The notes below the pieces were generated by a model. That model ran no database searches and was not told the origin of the DNA. It saw nothing but the letters and a program-made list of their open reading frames with translations. Below, piece by piece: positions 33,229-45,256 of a stretch of 64,000 nt of DNA (position 1 is the first letter of the stretch; every line of letters starts with the position of its first letter). Position numbers and translations under genes: made by a program. This stretch comes from Pseudoneurospora amorphoporcata (lineage: Eukaryota; Ascomycota; Sordariomycetes; Sordariales; Sordariaceae). Location of the stretch: positions 124,001-188,000 of the forward strand of contig MU859113.1 of assembly GCA_033297205.1 (NCBI GenBank). The letters run 5' to 3'.

Positions 33229-36200
33229 ATGCGACCGAAAACCCTTCAAACCTTTGTGGATGCCTGCAGTCCCCGAAATCTTACGCATTACGATCCCGAA
33301 GATGAACCCACCAGTTGCCTTTCGACAGAACCCCATGACACCACCGTCGATGATGCCGTCCAACACTACTTTGGATGCATCGATATATGCGACCGAGCCA
33401 GATTCTTGCAGCCCAATCACGCGCATTGGATCCACGAACGTCGTATTCAATATGAGAAATACCACACGGAACTGACAAAGACCATGGACAAGTTTCTTGC
33501 CACCAAGGACAACGACAATTGGGAGAACCCCTTGAAGACCGCCCAAGAGAAGCTCAGAAAAGCAGGTCATGCGGTTCCTGATGGCCACCCCCTGACGATC
33601 GATTCCGTCTCAGCCGCAAAAGCCACTGAGTGGCTTGAAAAGAGAATGGGGAGTGTGGCTATTGCTATCGAGGCTCAGTACAAACGGATAGAGATTTTGC
33701 GTACCGCGCTTCGCAAGACTCCAACCCCCCAGCCCAGGATCTTCTTAGACCAGCAGCCAGCGGCCAAGAAGGAGGAATTCGTTGTTACCCAGTTAGAAGA
33801 GAGTCGTGCCAAGTGGAAGGCATCACCTCGCTTCAACCGAGGAATCAAATGGGTGCGCAAATGGAGAAAAGAGACAAAGGGTGCAGACAAATTAGACAAC
33901 GGCATTGGATCAGACGAGCCAGGGCGAGAAGAGGAGACAAAGGGTGCGAACGAAGATGACAACGGCATTGAATCAGACGAGCCAGGGCGAGAAGAGGTCA
34001 AAAAACTCGCAAGAAAGCAACGCACGAAGAAAAATACTGAGAATGGCGATCAACCGAATCATGATTTCAGCAACGGAATAGCGGAAGACGCGGAGAAGGA
34101 CCGCACTGAATACCATCTTGAGCGAGATGTCAATGCTTATCTCATTCAGTTCAGCACCGAACACGACACAGACAAGCCAAGTCAAGATCCCGAGTCTTTC
34201 CTGACGCCGATTGACGAACCGTTAACCGATGGGCGTTTCAAGGGCACCTTCCCAGACCAGCGCATATCCATGAGCTTTCTCCTCTACAATGGAGCTACTC
34301 CTCATGAACCGGAAAGCACTGATAATCCTAGATTGAGACACCCTGACCCCAAAGGAGACTGGAACATTCTGTCAAGAAACCGATGCAAGAGTCAAGGTGG
34401 TTCGGAACCGCCGAAGAGAATCCGGTACTTCCACATCCCTTCGAATAATATGGCAGTACGTGACTCTTAAGCTGGACATGCATGCCCCTTTTAGTCCTTT
34501 ATAACACTAGGTCTTTTCTTGCTTATTGCTGACTGACATGATTTCTACTATAGTGGGTGGAGGTAAGCTCTTGACATCCGAGCCCACAATAATTTTCAGG
34601 TTTGCTGCTGACACCAAAACAGAAAGCGATTGCCAACTACTATGAAACCGAAAGACCGGATCTCAATCGCAACCTCAGGCATCAGAGGGTACAGACCCCA
34701 ACACACATGCTCCTGAGCCCTCAGTACTGGCGAGGTCAGCAACAAGGGACTCGAAGCGGTGTAGTGCACGCAAGGCACATGCGTTCTCTCTGCGAGGTGG
34801 TATCAACTGAGACGAGCGAGATCGAGAAGCATCCGAAGAATATTGTTCTTTTTGTAAGTCATTGGCACTAATGCTCCTCGCGTTTTCCAACAATGGTAAC
34901 ACTGACAATCGTTTGGTCCGTAGATGCCATATCTCCATTGGGAAACAGACCGTAGGCGGGAGGCCATTTCAAGACTGATCGATATTGAATCCGATAAGTC
35001 CCGTCGAAACCATAAAGAGGAAAAGCTGAAGAAAAAGAGAGTTCGACAGGAAAAGAGAGAGAGGCTCTTTGAACTCTCAAAGGATGACATTGAAAAGAGG
35101 AAGATAAAGCATCCTAAAGACGGCGTCGATCTCGAGAGTCGTAATAAGCTGGTTGAAAACGTTGACCTAGCGCTTTATCAACTGCTTAGACGTCGCCGGG
35201 AGCCTCGGCGCGGTGAAAGGCCTTATATTGATGACTCTGGTCGTCTAATAGTCATGAGCGAATTGGGTCAGTATCTGGTGGATGCTGCTCGCCTCTATGA
35301 GGCCATGTCAACATTCAGGGACCAGAGAATGCTGGAGAAATACCTTTTTCACGACCCTCCTCTTCACCCGCGTCGCACGTTGGATCAGTCTTACTACTGG
35401 ACGCTAAGAACCACTAAAGCTCGCGACAGAGACCAGGTCATCTACCGAGATACGAAGCTCGACTTCATCCACAAACTCAAGGAGGCAGAGAAGCCTAAGC
35501 ACTCCTGGATCAAACGCCAGAGTTCCCCTCGGGAACCCTTGAATCGAACGACAAACAGCACAACATCCGTGGCAGGAGAGGAGCCGGCTCATGGACCTGG
35601 AGATCATGGTATAGCTCAGAATGTCGAGGATGATGTGTCGCCGCTTATGAAGTGGACCCAACATTCTGAGACAACTGATGAACACGGCTGTGACCAGTGC
35701 AGGAGCGACATCAAGAAAGTTTCCCAGCTCATCATGGTTGATCAGCTATGGATGTGGGTTCTTGACGAGCACACGATCATCACCTCGTTTCCGCGGCGCT
35801 ATGGAAGCAACAAGCATGACTTATCCGGAGTACACCGATCGGTACGGGCCCGTTTAAAGTCGTTTCGCAAAAACCAAGTGAGATCGGTTTATGATCTGGC
35901 GCTTATCATTCTTGACGAATGTTCCAATACCTTCTTCGATCGGACCAGGGCTGATGTGAGCTAATTGCACTATCCCAAAGTGACACCAACGGAGTCAAAC
36001 TGACAGAAACTTTCTTCAGGAGGGCCAACCCCAAGTGATGGACATCTTCTCCGAAGCTATTGGGCGAGTCGTACGTGACACCAAGCTGCTCTATGTTATA
36101 ACAAGGACTGTGCTAATTGGTTGGATCTAGACAAATCAACACACAATATCATTTCAGCATGTCTGGCACTGGACGCAAGAAGCCTCCAAGATATATCGAG

Positions 36201-37741
36201 CCAGGTCTAAATATGTCAGTTCGGCTGATCTGCATGTGTCCTTACTTGACATCAATCCCGAAGGTGTAAGTAGTCTACACGTTGTCGCATTAGCCTCTTG
36301 TACTCGACATGCTAACTCTTCCGACAAGAAACTTCAACGCGAGGTGAAGGACATCCTTGATGAGCTGGACATTATGTTACACGTCCACAAGAGACAAAGA
36401 GACATTATGAAGCGATTCCGTAGACATGTCGAGCATATCTTGGATCCCAAGAACCGATGGAGCGGCGACTGCTTCATTGAAGAAGATAGCTCGGAGCCCT
36501 CGCGCAAATCGTCAGGCAACGCAAGCGTAAGGGATGGCAGCAATGGCAAGAGCGAGGAGCAAACTGGATCTGATGAGGAAGAGACCAGAAGGAGAGAGCA
36601 ACTTGGTTGGTTCCGAGTTCAGTACCGGGAGTTGCTCTCAGAGGTGAACGACCGAATCGACGAGCTCGAGGGACTAAGAGCAGGTGCCAAAAGTACAGCT
36701 GACAGTGTGAGTGTCTTCCGACCTCTTTACCGTGTGTTTTAAGAAGCCATGCTAACGTGGACTTACGCAGGTCAACGATCTTCTTGCACTGAAACAACAA
36801 CAATCGAGTGTAGTGCAAGCCTGGGAGTCCGTCAGGCAAGCTGAGGAGGCCGTCACCCAGGGACGTGCTGTCATGATGTTCACGATTGTCACGATTGTGT
36901 TTGTGAGTTGATGCAGAATCCCAGAAAGGAGAGAGTACACGTTTAACCAATATGGTATCTAGCTGCCCTTGTCATTCATGTCGAGCATATTCGGCATGAA
37001 CAATTTCGAATTCACCGAAAGCGGTCCAATGCACTTGGGAGAGCAGTTCAAGCTCATGTGTAAGTGATGTTGACTACCACTAATCTTGTCTCATTCGCGG
37101 ACTTGTTCTAACTTAAGCACCAAAACGCAGTCTCCATATCTATAGGTATCATCATCGCTACAATCGTCGTCGCATTTAGTCCCTTGCTGCGAGCAACGGT
37201 CGTATCCTTCACAAAGTACATCTTCACCGTCATCGTGGTCTACTCTCAGCTGTATAGGTTCTGGGTGGTGTTCCACGACGAGTACCGGTCACAATCCCTC
37301 ATGTATAAGACCGAGCTCAAAGTCCGGAAGATGAAGGAGGAGGTGCGAAAAGCCAAGCGAAAGAGAGCGGCTCGGAGGGCTGAACTGCTCAATAAGAGGA
37401 ACAACCCGGACGAGGATGGACAAGCTTCTGAAACTGCCAACGCGGCATCGGAAATGCCAAAACGCGGTTGGCTCAGCAGGCTCTTCGGGGCAGGGAGCCA
37501 TCCAATCGTTGAAGACCAGCCCACCAGGCGATCTGAGTTGATCCCGAATGGAAAACCCGAATCTCGCGAGGCAGTTGAGAATGGTGAGCAGAGCTATACG
37601 AGACCTCCATCGACGGTATCCAACGTTACGACCCAGGTGAACACAAATACAATGTTCGGTGGCAATACACCGATACGAAGTGCTAATACACCAGAGCCGG
37701 GGCTGTCGCGCATTGGAAGCGATCCAGGGAAAATGGTGTGA
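33229..37741 (+). CDS. CorA-like Mg2+ transporter domain protein, paralogue A (about 1300 aa, 10 exons)
   Basis: Exons are 33229-34455, 34554-34562, 34623-34853, 34924-35955, 36020-36070, 36131-36265, 36329-36706, 36771-36902, 36963-37059 and 37131-37741. All phases agree, giving 1301 codons. The second exon is only 9 nt (TGGGTGGAG). A conserved soluble region includes 'DDAVQHYFGC', 'FKGTFPDQRISMS', 'FHIPSNNMA' and 'MPYLHWET'. A central region has 'MVDQLWMWVLDEHTIITSFP', the usual fungal CorA-like signature. The C-terminal part holds two adjacent helices. The first ends with the GMN motif in 'SSIFGMNN' and the second begins 'SISIGIIIATIVVAF'. A basic, cytosol-like tail follows. CorA-type proteins are pentameric channels for Mg2+ or other divalent cations. 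Large fungal members with long N-terminal extensions are common and mostly uncharacterised. The tandem partner at 38914-43106 shares the exon plan. Confidence 0.87.
34554..34562 (+). other. 9-nt micro-exon in CorA-like paralogue A
   Basis: TGGGTGGAG, flanked by 'CTACTATAG' and 'GTAAGCTC', encodes Trp-Val-Glu between '...PSNNMA' and 'KAIANYY...'. The same 9-nt exon (TGGGTTGAG) occurs in the paralogue at 39999-40007 with the same neighbours, which strongly supports it. Confidence 0.82.
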
Positions 37742-38913
37742 GTAACGAAAGGTAGTAGATGATGGAGGATTCCTCAAGATTCGAGAGCCCAGCCACTCAG
37801 GAATTTAAATCAACTATTCCATATGCCCCCTTTTATAGTTGAGAAGCTTACGGCTCATGACCATTGCTGCTCATATCTAGCTATGTGGACCGGGAATCTA
37901 TCAGACCCTTCTGGCAGTTATTTAACAAGCGTACCGGATGCGTAGCCCTCGGCTGGCTTTGGAGGATCGCGAAAATACGCCTCTCCATTTACCCTTCTCC
38001 CACTTCACTTCATTGCATGAAGGGTTGGGAAAAGGGTGGCTGGCACGAGCGGGGAAGTCTTTGCAGGAAACTCCTATCGCCGTGGGAGTGGTGCAGAGCC
38101 TTACGCAACACCACGAGATTGCTTGTCGCCCATTAGGCAGGTGCCCACGGTGCCTGTGCTATCGGAGAGCAGCCCGGGAAGGTGCGTCCCATCATGCATA
38201 TCGGTACCTTAGGTAGTCCATCACAGATTGATGAGCAGTGTGGAAGGCTGTCCGGAAGGAGCAACCCTTCGTAGAGGGCTATCATCAGCAAAGCCTGATT
38301 CCTCATCTTAGGTTGGTTCAAAGATCTTGCAGTGGTTCCGGTTCTCCGTCTGCAGGCTTTTGCATGATCCTCTCCTCTTTCACCTTCTCAACACCTTCGC
38401 CCTCTGAGCAAATCGCCGTGTGTTTTCGCGACGCCCCATTTTCTCTGTGACTACCTCATCTCTCTCCTCACCACGTCTCTTCATTCGTTGCCTTTATTCG
38501 ATCCGGTATTGTATTTGCAACCCCACTTGCATCATTTTCCATTCAGGCCGCAGCGCAGTGCACCACCTACCCAGCCGCATTTCAGCCGCCTGTATGCTGG
38601 TCTTGCCGCTTGCATTCCTGCATCCTCTGATTCGTCTCCTCCATGATCACGCACGAAAAGATGTGGCTGCTGTTAATCTTCTGCCGAAAAGGCCCGAATT
38701 GCTTCAACAAGCGTTACCCCCACGACCTATTCTAGTTATTGAGCTCTTTGAGTGGGAGAGCTCAAAACAAAATGACTCAAGTACTCCCATCCTTCCCCTT
38801 CAAACCAGCTCACATCACCGTTCGATATCCAACAAGTTTCCCCGCACCATATCGACTGGACTACCCCGATATGACCTGTTCGGGCTTATGGTGGCCCAAG
38901 CCTGTGTCTCAAC
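37742..38913. other. Intergenic region between the tandem CorA-like genes
   Basis: About 1.2 kb serves as 3' flank of paralogue A and upstream region of paralogue B. Frames here (for example 38420-38917) have no conserved content. They would not extend paralogue B with sequence matching paralogue A. Confidence 0.5.
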
Positions 38914-41900
38914 ATGAACACAACCCTCATTTTCACCCGGCCCGAGCTGACACGACGTCCCACCGACCTCTCCGCGATATCCAAACCTCAAAGGGGCCCG
39001 CAGCTCTACAACACATACTATGAAGAACCAAAAACCTGTCTATCAGCCGAACCGCATGAGCACTCCGTTGACGACGCAGTACAACATTACTTCGGTTGTA
39101 TTGAGATCTGCCAGCGGCCCAATTTCTTTGGTCCAAAAACGAATCATGTTTGGATCAATGAGCGGGAGGTTGAGCGGGAAAAGCTGGCGTCGGCAATGAG
39201 CGGTGGTCAACAAGATCCTTCCGCAGACGATCTTACCACGAAGCTTGAGATGAAGATGAAGGAGCGGATGGTCAGCGTGGCGATTGCAATTGAGGCACGA
39301 TACAAACGAGCAGAGGTGCTGCGGAGAGCTATCATGAAAGCTCCGATCTCCAGCGGGCAGCCAGCTCTTCTCTCCAATGTTGAGCAAAGTCGTTGCAAGT
39401 GGTTGGGCTCTCAAAATTTCAAAGACGGTGTTCAAGCCGTTCGAACGTGGAGGAAAGGAAGACAAGGGGGAAGAAAGACGACCGACCCAGTTCCTAAAGG
39501 GGAATACACCGTCCCCGACTCATCCAGGGCGGAGATCGGTCGCCTTGAGGTTCAAAGCTTTATCAAGAAACACCGGACTAATGCCAACAGTGCCAGCGAC
39601 CACGGTGAATTGGAGTACAGCATTGAACGTGACGTCCACGCCTACCTTATGCAGTTCGACGTTCAAGAGGCCGAACCCACAGCCTTACCAGGCTCCGATC
39701 CATCAACCACTACAAAGCACTTCTTGAAACCCGTTGACGACAAGCGCACCGGTGTTCAGGTAAAGGGCACCTTTCCGGACCAACGCATTTCGATGAGCCG
39801 GCTGTTGAATGATGGAAAAGACCTCGCCACAGAATGCGACCCGATGGGCCACTGGAATGTCCTACGGAGGGACAAAACTAATGACCCAAAAGTCCCCAAC
39901 CGAATCCAATATCTTCATATCCCTTCTAACAATATGGCGGTGCGTATATTCCTCATCATGAACCGCAGGTACACGTTTTGCTGACAAACAGTCCACAGTG
40001 GGTTGAGGTACTGCTCTTGAGTCACAGGTTTTATCCTAGATACATCGCTAACCCCATCGCCAGAAAGTTATCGCCAACTACTACGCGGAAACAAAACAGG
40101 ATGTTAGGAAAAAAGGCCAGAGCCCAGCTATTCAAACATCTACCCAACTGCTCCTCAGACCCCAATACTGGAATGGTCAGCAGCAAGGTACTCGAAGCGG
40201 CATCGTTCATGCCAGACACATGCGCCCTCTGTGCGAAGTTGTATCGTCTGAGGCAGGCCAAATCGAGCAGACTTCAAAGAACATTGTGCTGTTTGTGCGT
40301 TCAATCTCCATTCGTTTACATTAAACCACTAACATGAACTGCAGATGCCTTACCTCCACTGGGAAACTAACCGCGTACGGCAAACCATATCAAGGATCAT
40401 CGACGGCAATTCGGACAGGCAGCGACAAAATGACAGGGCCAAGAAGGAACAACAAAAAGCGCACCGGGTTGAGAACCGAAGCGAACTTCCGAGACCTGAT
40501 GGAAAAAAGGTTGAAGAGAGAGCTGGTCGGTCAAATTTCTTAACGCGCGCGCGTCGGCTTAATACGGTGGGAACAACTCTGACCTCCACGATTGAACGCA
40601 TACTTTTGCCTCGCGGGGTGAACGAGAACGTTGGAATCGACGCGACAGGAAGGTTACATGTCAGGAGTGAGCTTGGCCAATACCTCATTGACGCTGCTCG
40701 ACTCTATGAGGCAATGTTGATGTTCAGAGATCGAAAACTGGTTGAACGGTACCTGTTTCACGATGCACCGTTCCATCCTCGCCGGACTCTGCGCCAATGC
40801 ATCAACAGAGGATTCAAGTCAACGGTTTCGCGCGACAAGGACCAAACAGTCTGTCAAGAGACTGGCTGTGATGCGGAGCCCTTTTACAAGTAGGCACTTA
40901 GCTGGAAAAAGGCACGTGCGATACGAAACACGTTAACTGACACATTATTTCACCAGGTTCGTGTCATTACCGACCGACTTCATGGGATTAGGCCAAAGAA
41001 TCATCACAGAGATTGACAAGGCTAAGCAACTTCGGTTGCAACGTCTATCAACAGCCAGACCCATGGCGGAGCACTATGCCTATGCAGACCCTCACGGCTG
41101 TGAAGAGTGTAGGCAAAACATCATGCAGGTGCAACGGTTGATAATGGTTGATCAGCTGTGGATGTGGATTCTCGACGAGCAGACAATCATCACGTCCTTC
41201 CCCCAAAGCTGGCAAAAGAGTTCTAAGCAAACTATCAATGGCATTCACGAGTCAGTTCGGGCACGACTTAGGCCTCTAGGGACGACGCATATTGACGACC
41301 AGGTTCAATCCATATACGAGATAGGGCTCATCATCCTGACCGAGTGCTGCAGCGTACTGCTTGATCGGACAAACCTCGATGTATATATACACCGTTACCT
41401 TACCCTACACTTTTCCGTGAACTAGCCCAAGGTTACTAACGAGTTATTTTGCGACAGAGCCAGTTTCAAGTCCTCGATACCTTCACGGAGGTCATTGGAC
41501 GTGTTGTAAGTACAGCGGAAGACACAGGTGGAAGGCTATTGCATCAGTTATCTAACAATGCTTTGACTCCCAGCGCAAGCAACACGCGGTAATGCTTGGC
41601 CATCTCAGGCATTGGCTTTCCAGAGCCAGTCTGATCTACCGTGATCGGTCGAAGTTTGTCGACTTATCAGTATTGCACCTCCCTCTGCTAGATAATACCG
41701 ATGAAGAAGTGAGTCATGTATACCCAGCATGGTGTTTCTCTATGACATAGGTAGGCTTACCTCTTTGGCACTCAGAAACTTCAGCAAGAGCTTCGCGAAG
41801 CCATGGACGACCTAGATGTAATGATCGACATCCATGACCAGCAGAAAGATATCATCCGACGATTTTGCCAATATGCGGAGCATAACCTTTCCAAAGAAAA

Positions 41901-43106
41901 GGAGAAGCTGCAACGGTTTCAGGATCAGTCCAAACATCTAATCTACAAATTAAGTAACCAGTTGAACGAGTTACAAAGATTGAGGAAGTGGGCGCAAAGT
42001 ACAGCAGAGGCCGTAAGTTGCATCCGGTTCGATGACTAACTAAACATTCAGGCGTGCTCAACTGACGCTTCTATAGATGGACGACTTGATGTCACAGAAA
42101 CAGCATCAAGCCAGCCTAGTACAAGCGTGGGAATCAGTCAGACAAGCCAATGAGACAACCAGCCAGGGGCGAGCCATCATGATGTTTACGATTGTGACGA
42201 TCATATTCGTGAGTTCAGATTCGCAGCGTTAGTTTTCGGACCGATCTTCTGACGTTCGATCCAGGTCCCTCTTTCGTTCATCTCAAGCATCTTTGGAATG
42301 AATAACGTTGAGTTCACGGGTCAAGGTCCTATGACTCTGAGAGAGCAGTTCGGGCTTATGTGTAGGTTGATGACAAGGGCTTCTTGTAGAACGCCTTCAA
42401 GAACGAGCAACTGCTAATGCATGTTTTGTTCCAACATCTAGTCCCGATATCATTCGCCATAATCATATCCACCATCATCATTGCTTTCAGCAAGTCATTG
42501 CGAGGAATCGTCTGGTCCATCTACAACTATCTATCTACGGCAGTGGTTGTGCATTTGGGGATATACGAGCTTTGGTTTGCGTTTCGCAACCAAGGACGAT
42601 CTCCCCATGAAGTGTTCATACGCACAGTGGAGATGAAAGTTGATCAGATGAAGCGCGACGTAGAAAGGGAAAGAAGACGGGAGGAGCGCGGCAAGGAGTT
42701 TCAGAGAAGAACCGGCAAGAAGCTTGACGAACCACGTGAAGAAGATGATCAACAACGTTCCAAGGGAAATTCCAGGATCAGGCATCATGCGGGCCCGATG
42801 GAAGATGACCCATCACTGAACACTTTTGCGGCGCAAACTCCATCGCCATTTGCCCTTCAGGTCTCCTCGCCTGGAGGGACAGAACGGGCGTTCACTCCTC
42901 GCCATTCCAACCGGTTCAGCATTGTGCGATCAAGAGGTGTCCCTGTTACCCTCGAGGAGCATGAGTTGGAAAGCTATTCACCGGATAGTTTTGTCTTGAA
43001 TATGAATTCGGATGGGATGGGAAATAGGATTGTCGATAGACGACGCATGCACGACCGGAGGGAGCATTCACTGAATGGCGAGAACGGGACACCTGAGCCT
43101 TCTTGA
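38914..43106 (+). CDS. CorA-like Mg2+ transporter domain protein, paralogue B (about 1182 aa, 11 exons)
   Basis: Exons are 38914-39939, 39999-40007, 40064-40294, 40345-40889, 40957-41380, 41458-41505, 41574-41708, 41776-42012, 42077-42208, 42265-42361 and 42442-43106. Phases agree and total 1183 codons. The protein aligns by eye with paralogue A from 'CLSAEPHEHSVDDAVQHYFGC' through 'PDQRISMSRLL', 'MPYLHWET' and 'MVDQLWMWILDEQTIITSFP' to the GMN motif in 'SSIFGMNN' and the final helix 'AIIISTIIIAF'. Several exons have the same length as in A (9, 231, 135, 132 and 97 nt). B has one extra intron (40890-40956) within the counterpart of A's fourth exon. The region around that intron and the linker before the coiled segment have diverged most. 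Divergence is deep, so the duplication is old. Predicted role: divalent-cation transport at a cell membrane, unproven. Confidence 0.87.
39999..40007 (+). other. 9-nt micro-exon in CorA-like paralogue B
   Basis: TGGGTTGAG lies between an acceptor 'GTCCACAG' and a donor 'GTACTG', and again encodes Trp-Val-Glu. The flanking introns are 59 and 56 bp. Conservation with 34554-34562 is the evidence. Confidence 0.8.
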
Positions 43107-43827
43107 AGGATATTACGGACGGATTATGTTCGATGGGACCTCTTCTTCATCCTCTTTCTTTTCTTTATTTATTTCTTTTTTTTCGGTGATCCAATTTCTT
43201 TCATTGCGGTCAACGTTTTGTCAGTTTCTCTTCCACATTGCTTGTTCGGTTCCTACATCTATCTACTCAGCGATTGCGAGAGCGGAATGTAACGGTCATG
43301 AATTCAGCAACGGGCATCGGACTTTTTGTACGCCATTCCCACCTCGATTGTCTTTCTCTCGTCAATTGGTGCAAAAGCCACACATTACAGCGTCATCCCG
43401 ATTGACAAAGGGCGCCCCCCGTTGGGAGGATCTCGGCGGGATCTTAGCGGGATCTCTTTGCGCTGGCCAATCCCGTATAAGTGCGCCGCAGATCGATACT
43501 GGAGCCCGGGCCTCCACACCGAGATCTCGGAGCTGTGCCGCCCCGATGCAAGTTTAAACTTGCAGTTCTTTCCCGCGTGGTTTTAGGTCAGGTCAACGTC
43601 ATCTTGCCTTAGTGAGCGTCTGCAAGACCCAATGCGAAATTTAGGCGTACGGGATGATTGTAAATCGGCTGATATTTCGTATGATATGATATTGCGTAGA
43701 ATGGACATCACTCGTTGCCGGGCAGGTTCTAGAGTTGTTACCTTCCCTATACCATTACATTTCCTGGACAGAATACAATAAGAGCAACTCTGGATGATAA
43801 CATCCCTGGATAGCTCACTCACTTAGC
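43107..43827. other. Intergenic region upstream of the dehydrogenase gene
   Basis: Pyrimidine-rich sequence (43138-43210, TTTC-type) forms the 3' flank of paralogue B. No gene is seen in the rest. Confidence 0.5.
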
Positions 43828-45256
43828 ATGTCGACTAAACTCTCTCAACGCCTCGCACGCACTGCTACTCTGTCACCGACATCTTTAGCTACACGAACCA
43901 GCAGGCTTGCTCCCATCGCATCCGCCGTACGATCATCCGCCATCCCGTCCAGACGTCCCTTCTCAACATCCGAAGCCCGCTACCTCGCCAAACTACCCGG
44001 TATGGACAGTATCAGGGTCTGCACATCCCTTTCCAGTCCATGACAATATCTACCTACCTACTTCCATCTAGTCCCAGACCACTAACACCATGTCCCATTT
44101 TCCCAATTTAGAACGCCATAGCCGAAAACTTTGGCGGCTCCCGCCTCCAAAATCGGCACCACGCACTTCTCCCTCGACGACACCCCTGACCTAACGGGCA
44201 AAGTAGCCGTCATAACCGGCGGCTCCGAAGGCATCGGTTTCGGCGTCGCCTACACGCTTCTCAAGCACAACCTCTCCAAGCTGTACATCTTGTCTCGCAA
44301 GCGGGCAATGTTTGACGGCGCGCTCGCCTCCATCGCCGCCGAGCTGGGGCAGGATAAAGCCGATCGCGTGCACTGGATCCACTGCGACCTGGAGGACTGG
44401 GCGCAAACGGCCGCTGTCGCAGAGCAGATCAAGAAGGACACCGATCGGTTGGACATGTTGGTGAATAATTCGGGAAGAGGGATCATGAAGCCTGGGTTGA
44501 CGGATTACGGCGTGGATAGACACATGGCTACTAACGACGTGGGCCATGTGGTGTTGACGAGTCACCTGCTGCCGCTGATGAAGAAGACTGCGGAAGAAAC
44601 GGGCGAGACGATCAGGATCAGTAACCAGAGTTCGAACATGCATGGTGCTGCGCCTAAGGAAACGCAGTTCAACAGTCTGGAGGAGATTAACGAGGATGTG
44701 GGGCCGAACGGACAGTATGGGCGGAGCAAGCTGGCGGGGATTTTGTACAGCAGGTATTTTGATCGCGAGGTCACGAGGAAGATGGATGCTGCTGCCCAAC
44801 AAAAGGGAAAGGGAAAGGGGAGGGTGGTGATGAATGCCACGCATCCGGGGTTTGTGTCCACGAAGCAGAGTGTGGAGGAAGTTCATGAGCCGTTTGTTAC
44901 CTTGTCCCCGCCATCCATCCATGCCACTTCCTTTTTGCATGTTGATACTAAGGGAAAAAAAACAAAACAGATACCCAATCAGCGGCTACGCAATGTCCCA
45001 CGTCATGGAGCCGTTCAAAAAGAACCAGTTCGAGGGCGCCGTGCCGACGGTGTACGCCGTCACCATGGCCGACGACGGCGGTCAGTGGATTTGCGCGCCG
45101 AACAAGACCGAGCCGCCCAGTGAGCTTGCGCAGAGCGACGAGCTGGCGGATAACTTGATGGCGTTGACGAAGAAGATTGTTACGGAGAAAACGAGGCCCG
45201 AGTCGGTTGCGAGGGGTTGTCCGATGGATGATGTTGTTGTTGTTGTGCATGCTTGA
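43828..45256 (+). CDS. Short-chain dehydrogenase/reductase with mitochondrial-type leader (one frame break)
   Basis: Proposed exons are 43828-44016, 44112-44891 and 44971-45256. Exon 1 encodes a Ser/Arg/Thr-rich leader with 'RRPFSTSEARYL', typical of mitochondrial targeting. Exon 2 begins 'NAIAENFGG', as in fungal WWOX-like dehydrogenases, but then needs one base fewer in the CCC at 44140-44142 to enter the main frame. The main frame has the NAD(P) motif 'VITGGSEGIGFG', 'LVNNSGRGIM' (usual NNAG), a Ser in 'ISNQSSN', and the active site 'YGRSKLAGILY' (YxxxK). The last intron (GTTTGT donor after 'HEP', CAG acceptor) joins in phase to 'YPISGYAMSHV' and ends at TGA 45254-45256. The substrate is unknown. 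The first donor (GTCTGC) is weak, so the leader-body junction is the least certain part. The SDR identity is firm. Confidence 0.8.

Noticed and set aside
38420..38917. 165-codon frame directly upstream of CorA-like paralogue B
   Set aside because: Considered as an upstream exon, but its sequence has no counterpart in paralogue A, and the ATG at 38914 already gives a start comparable to that of A.
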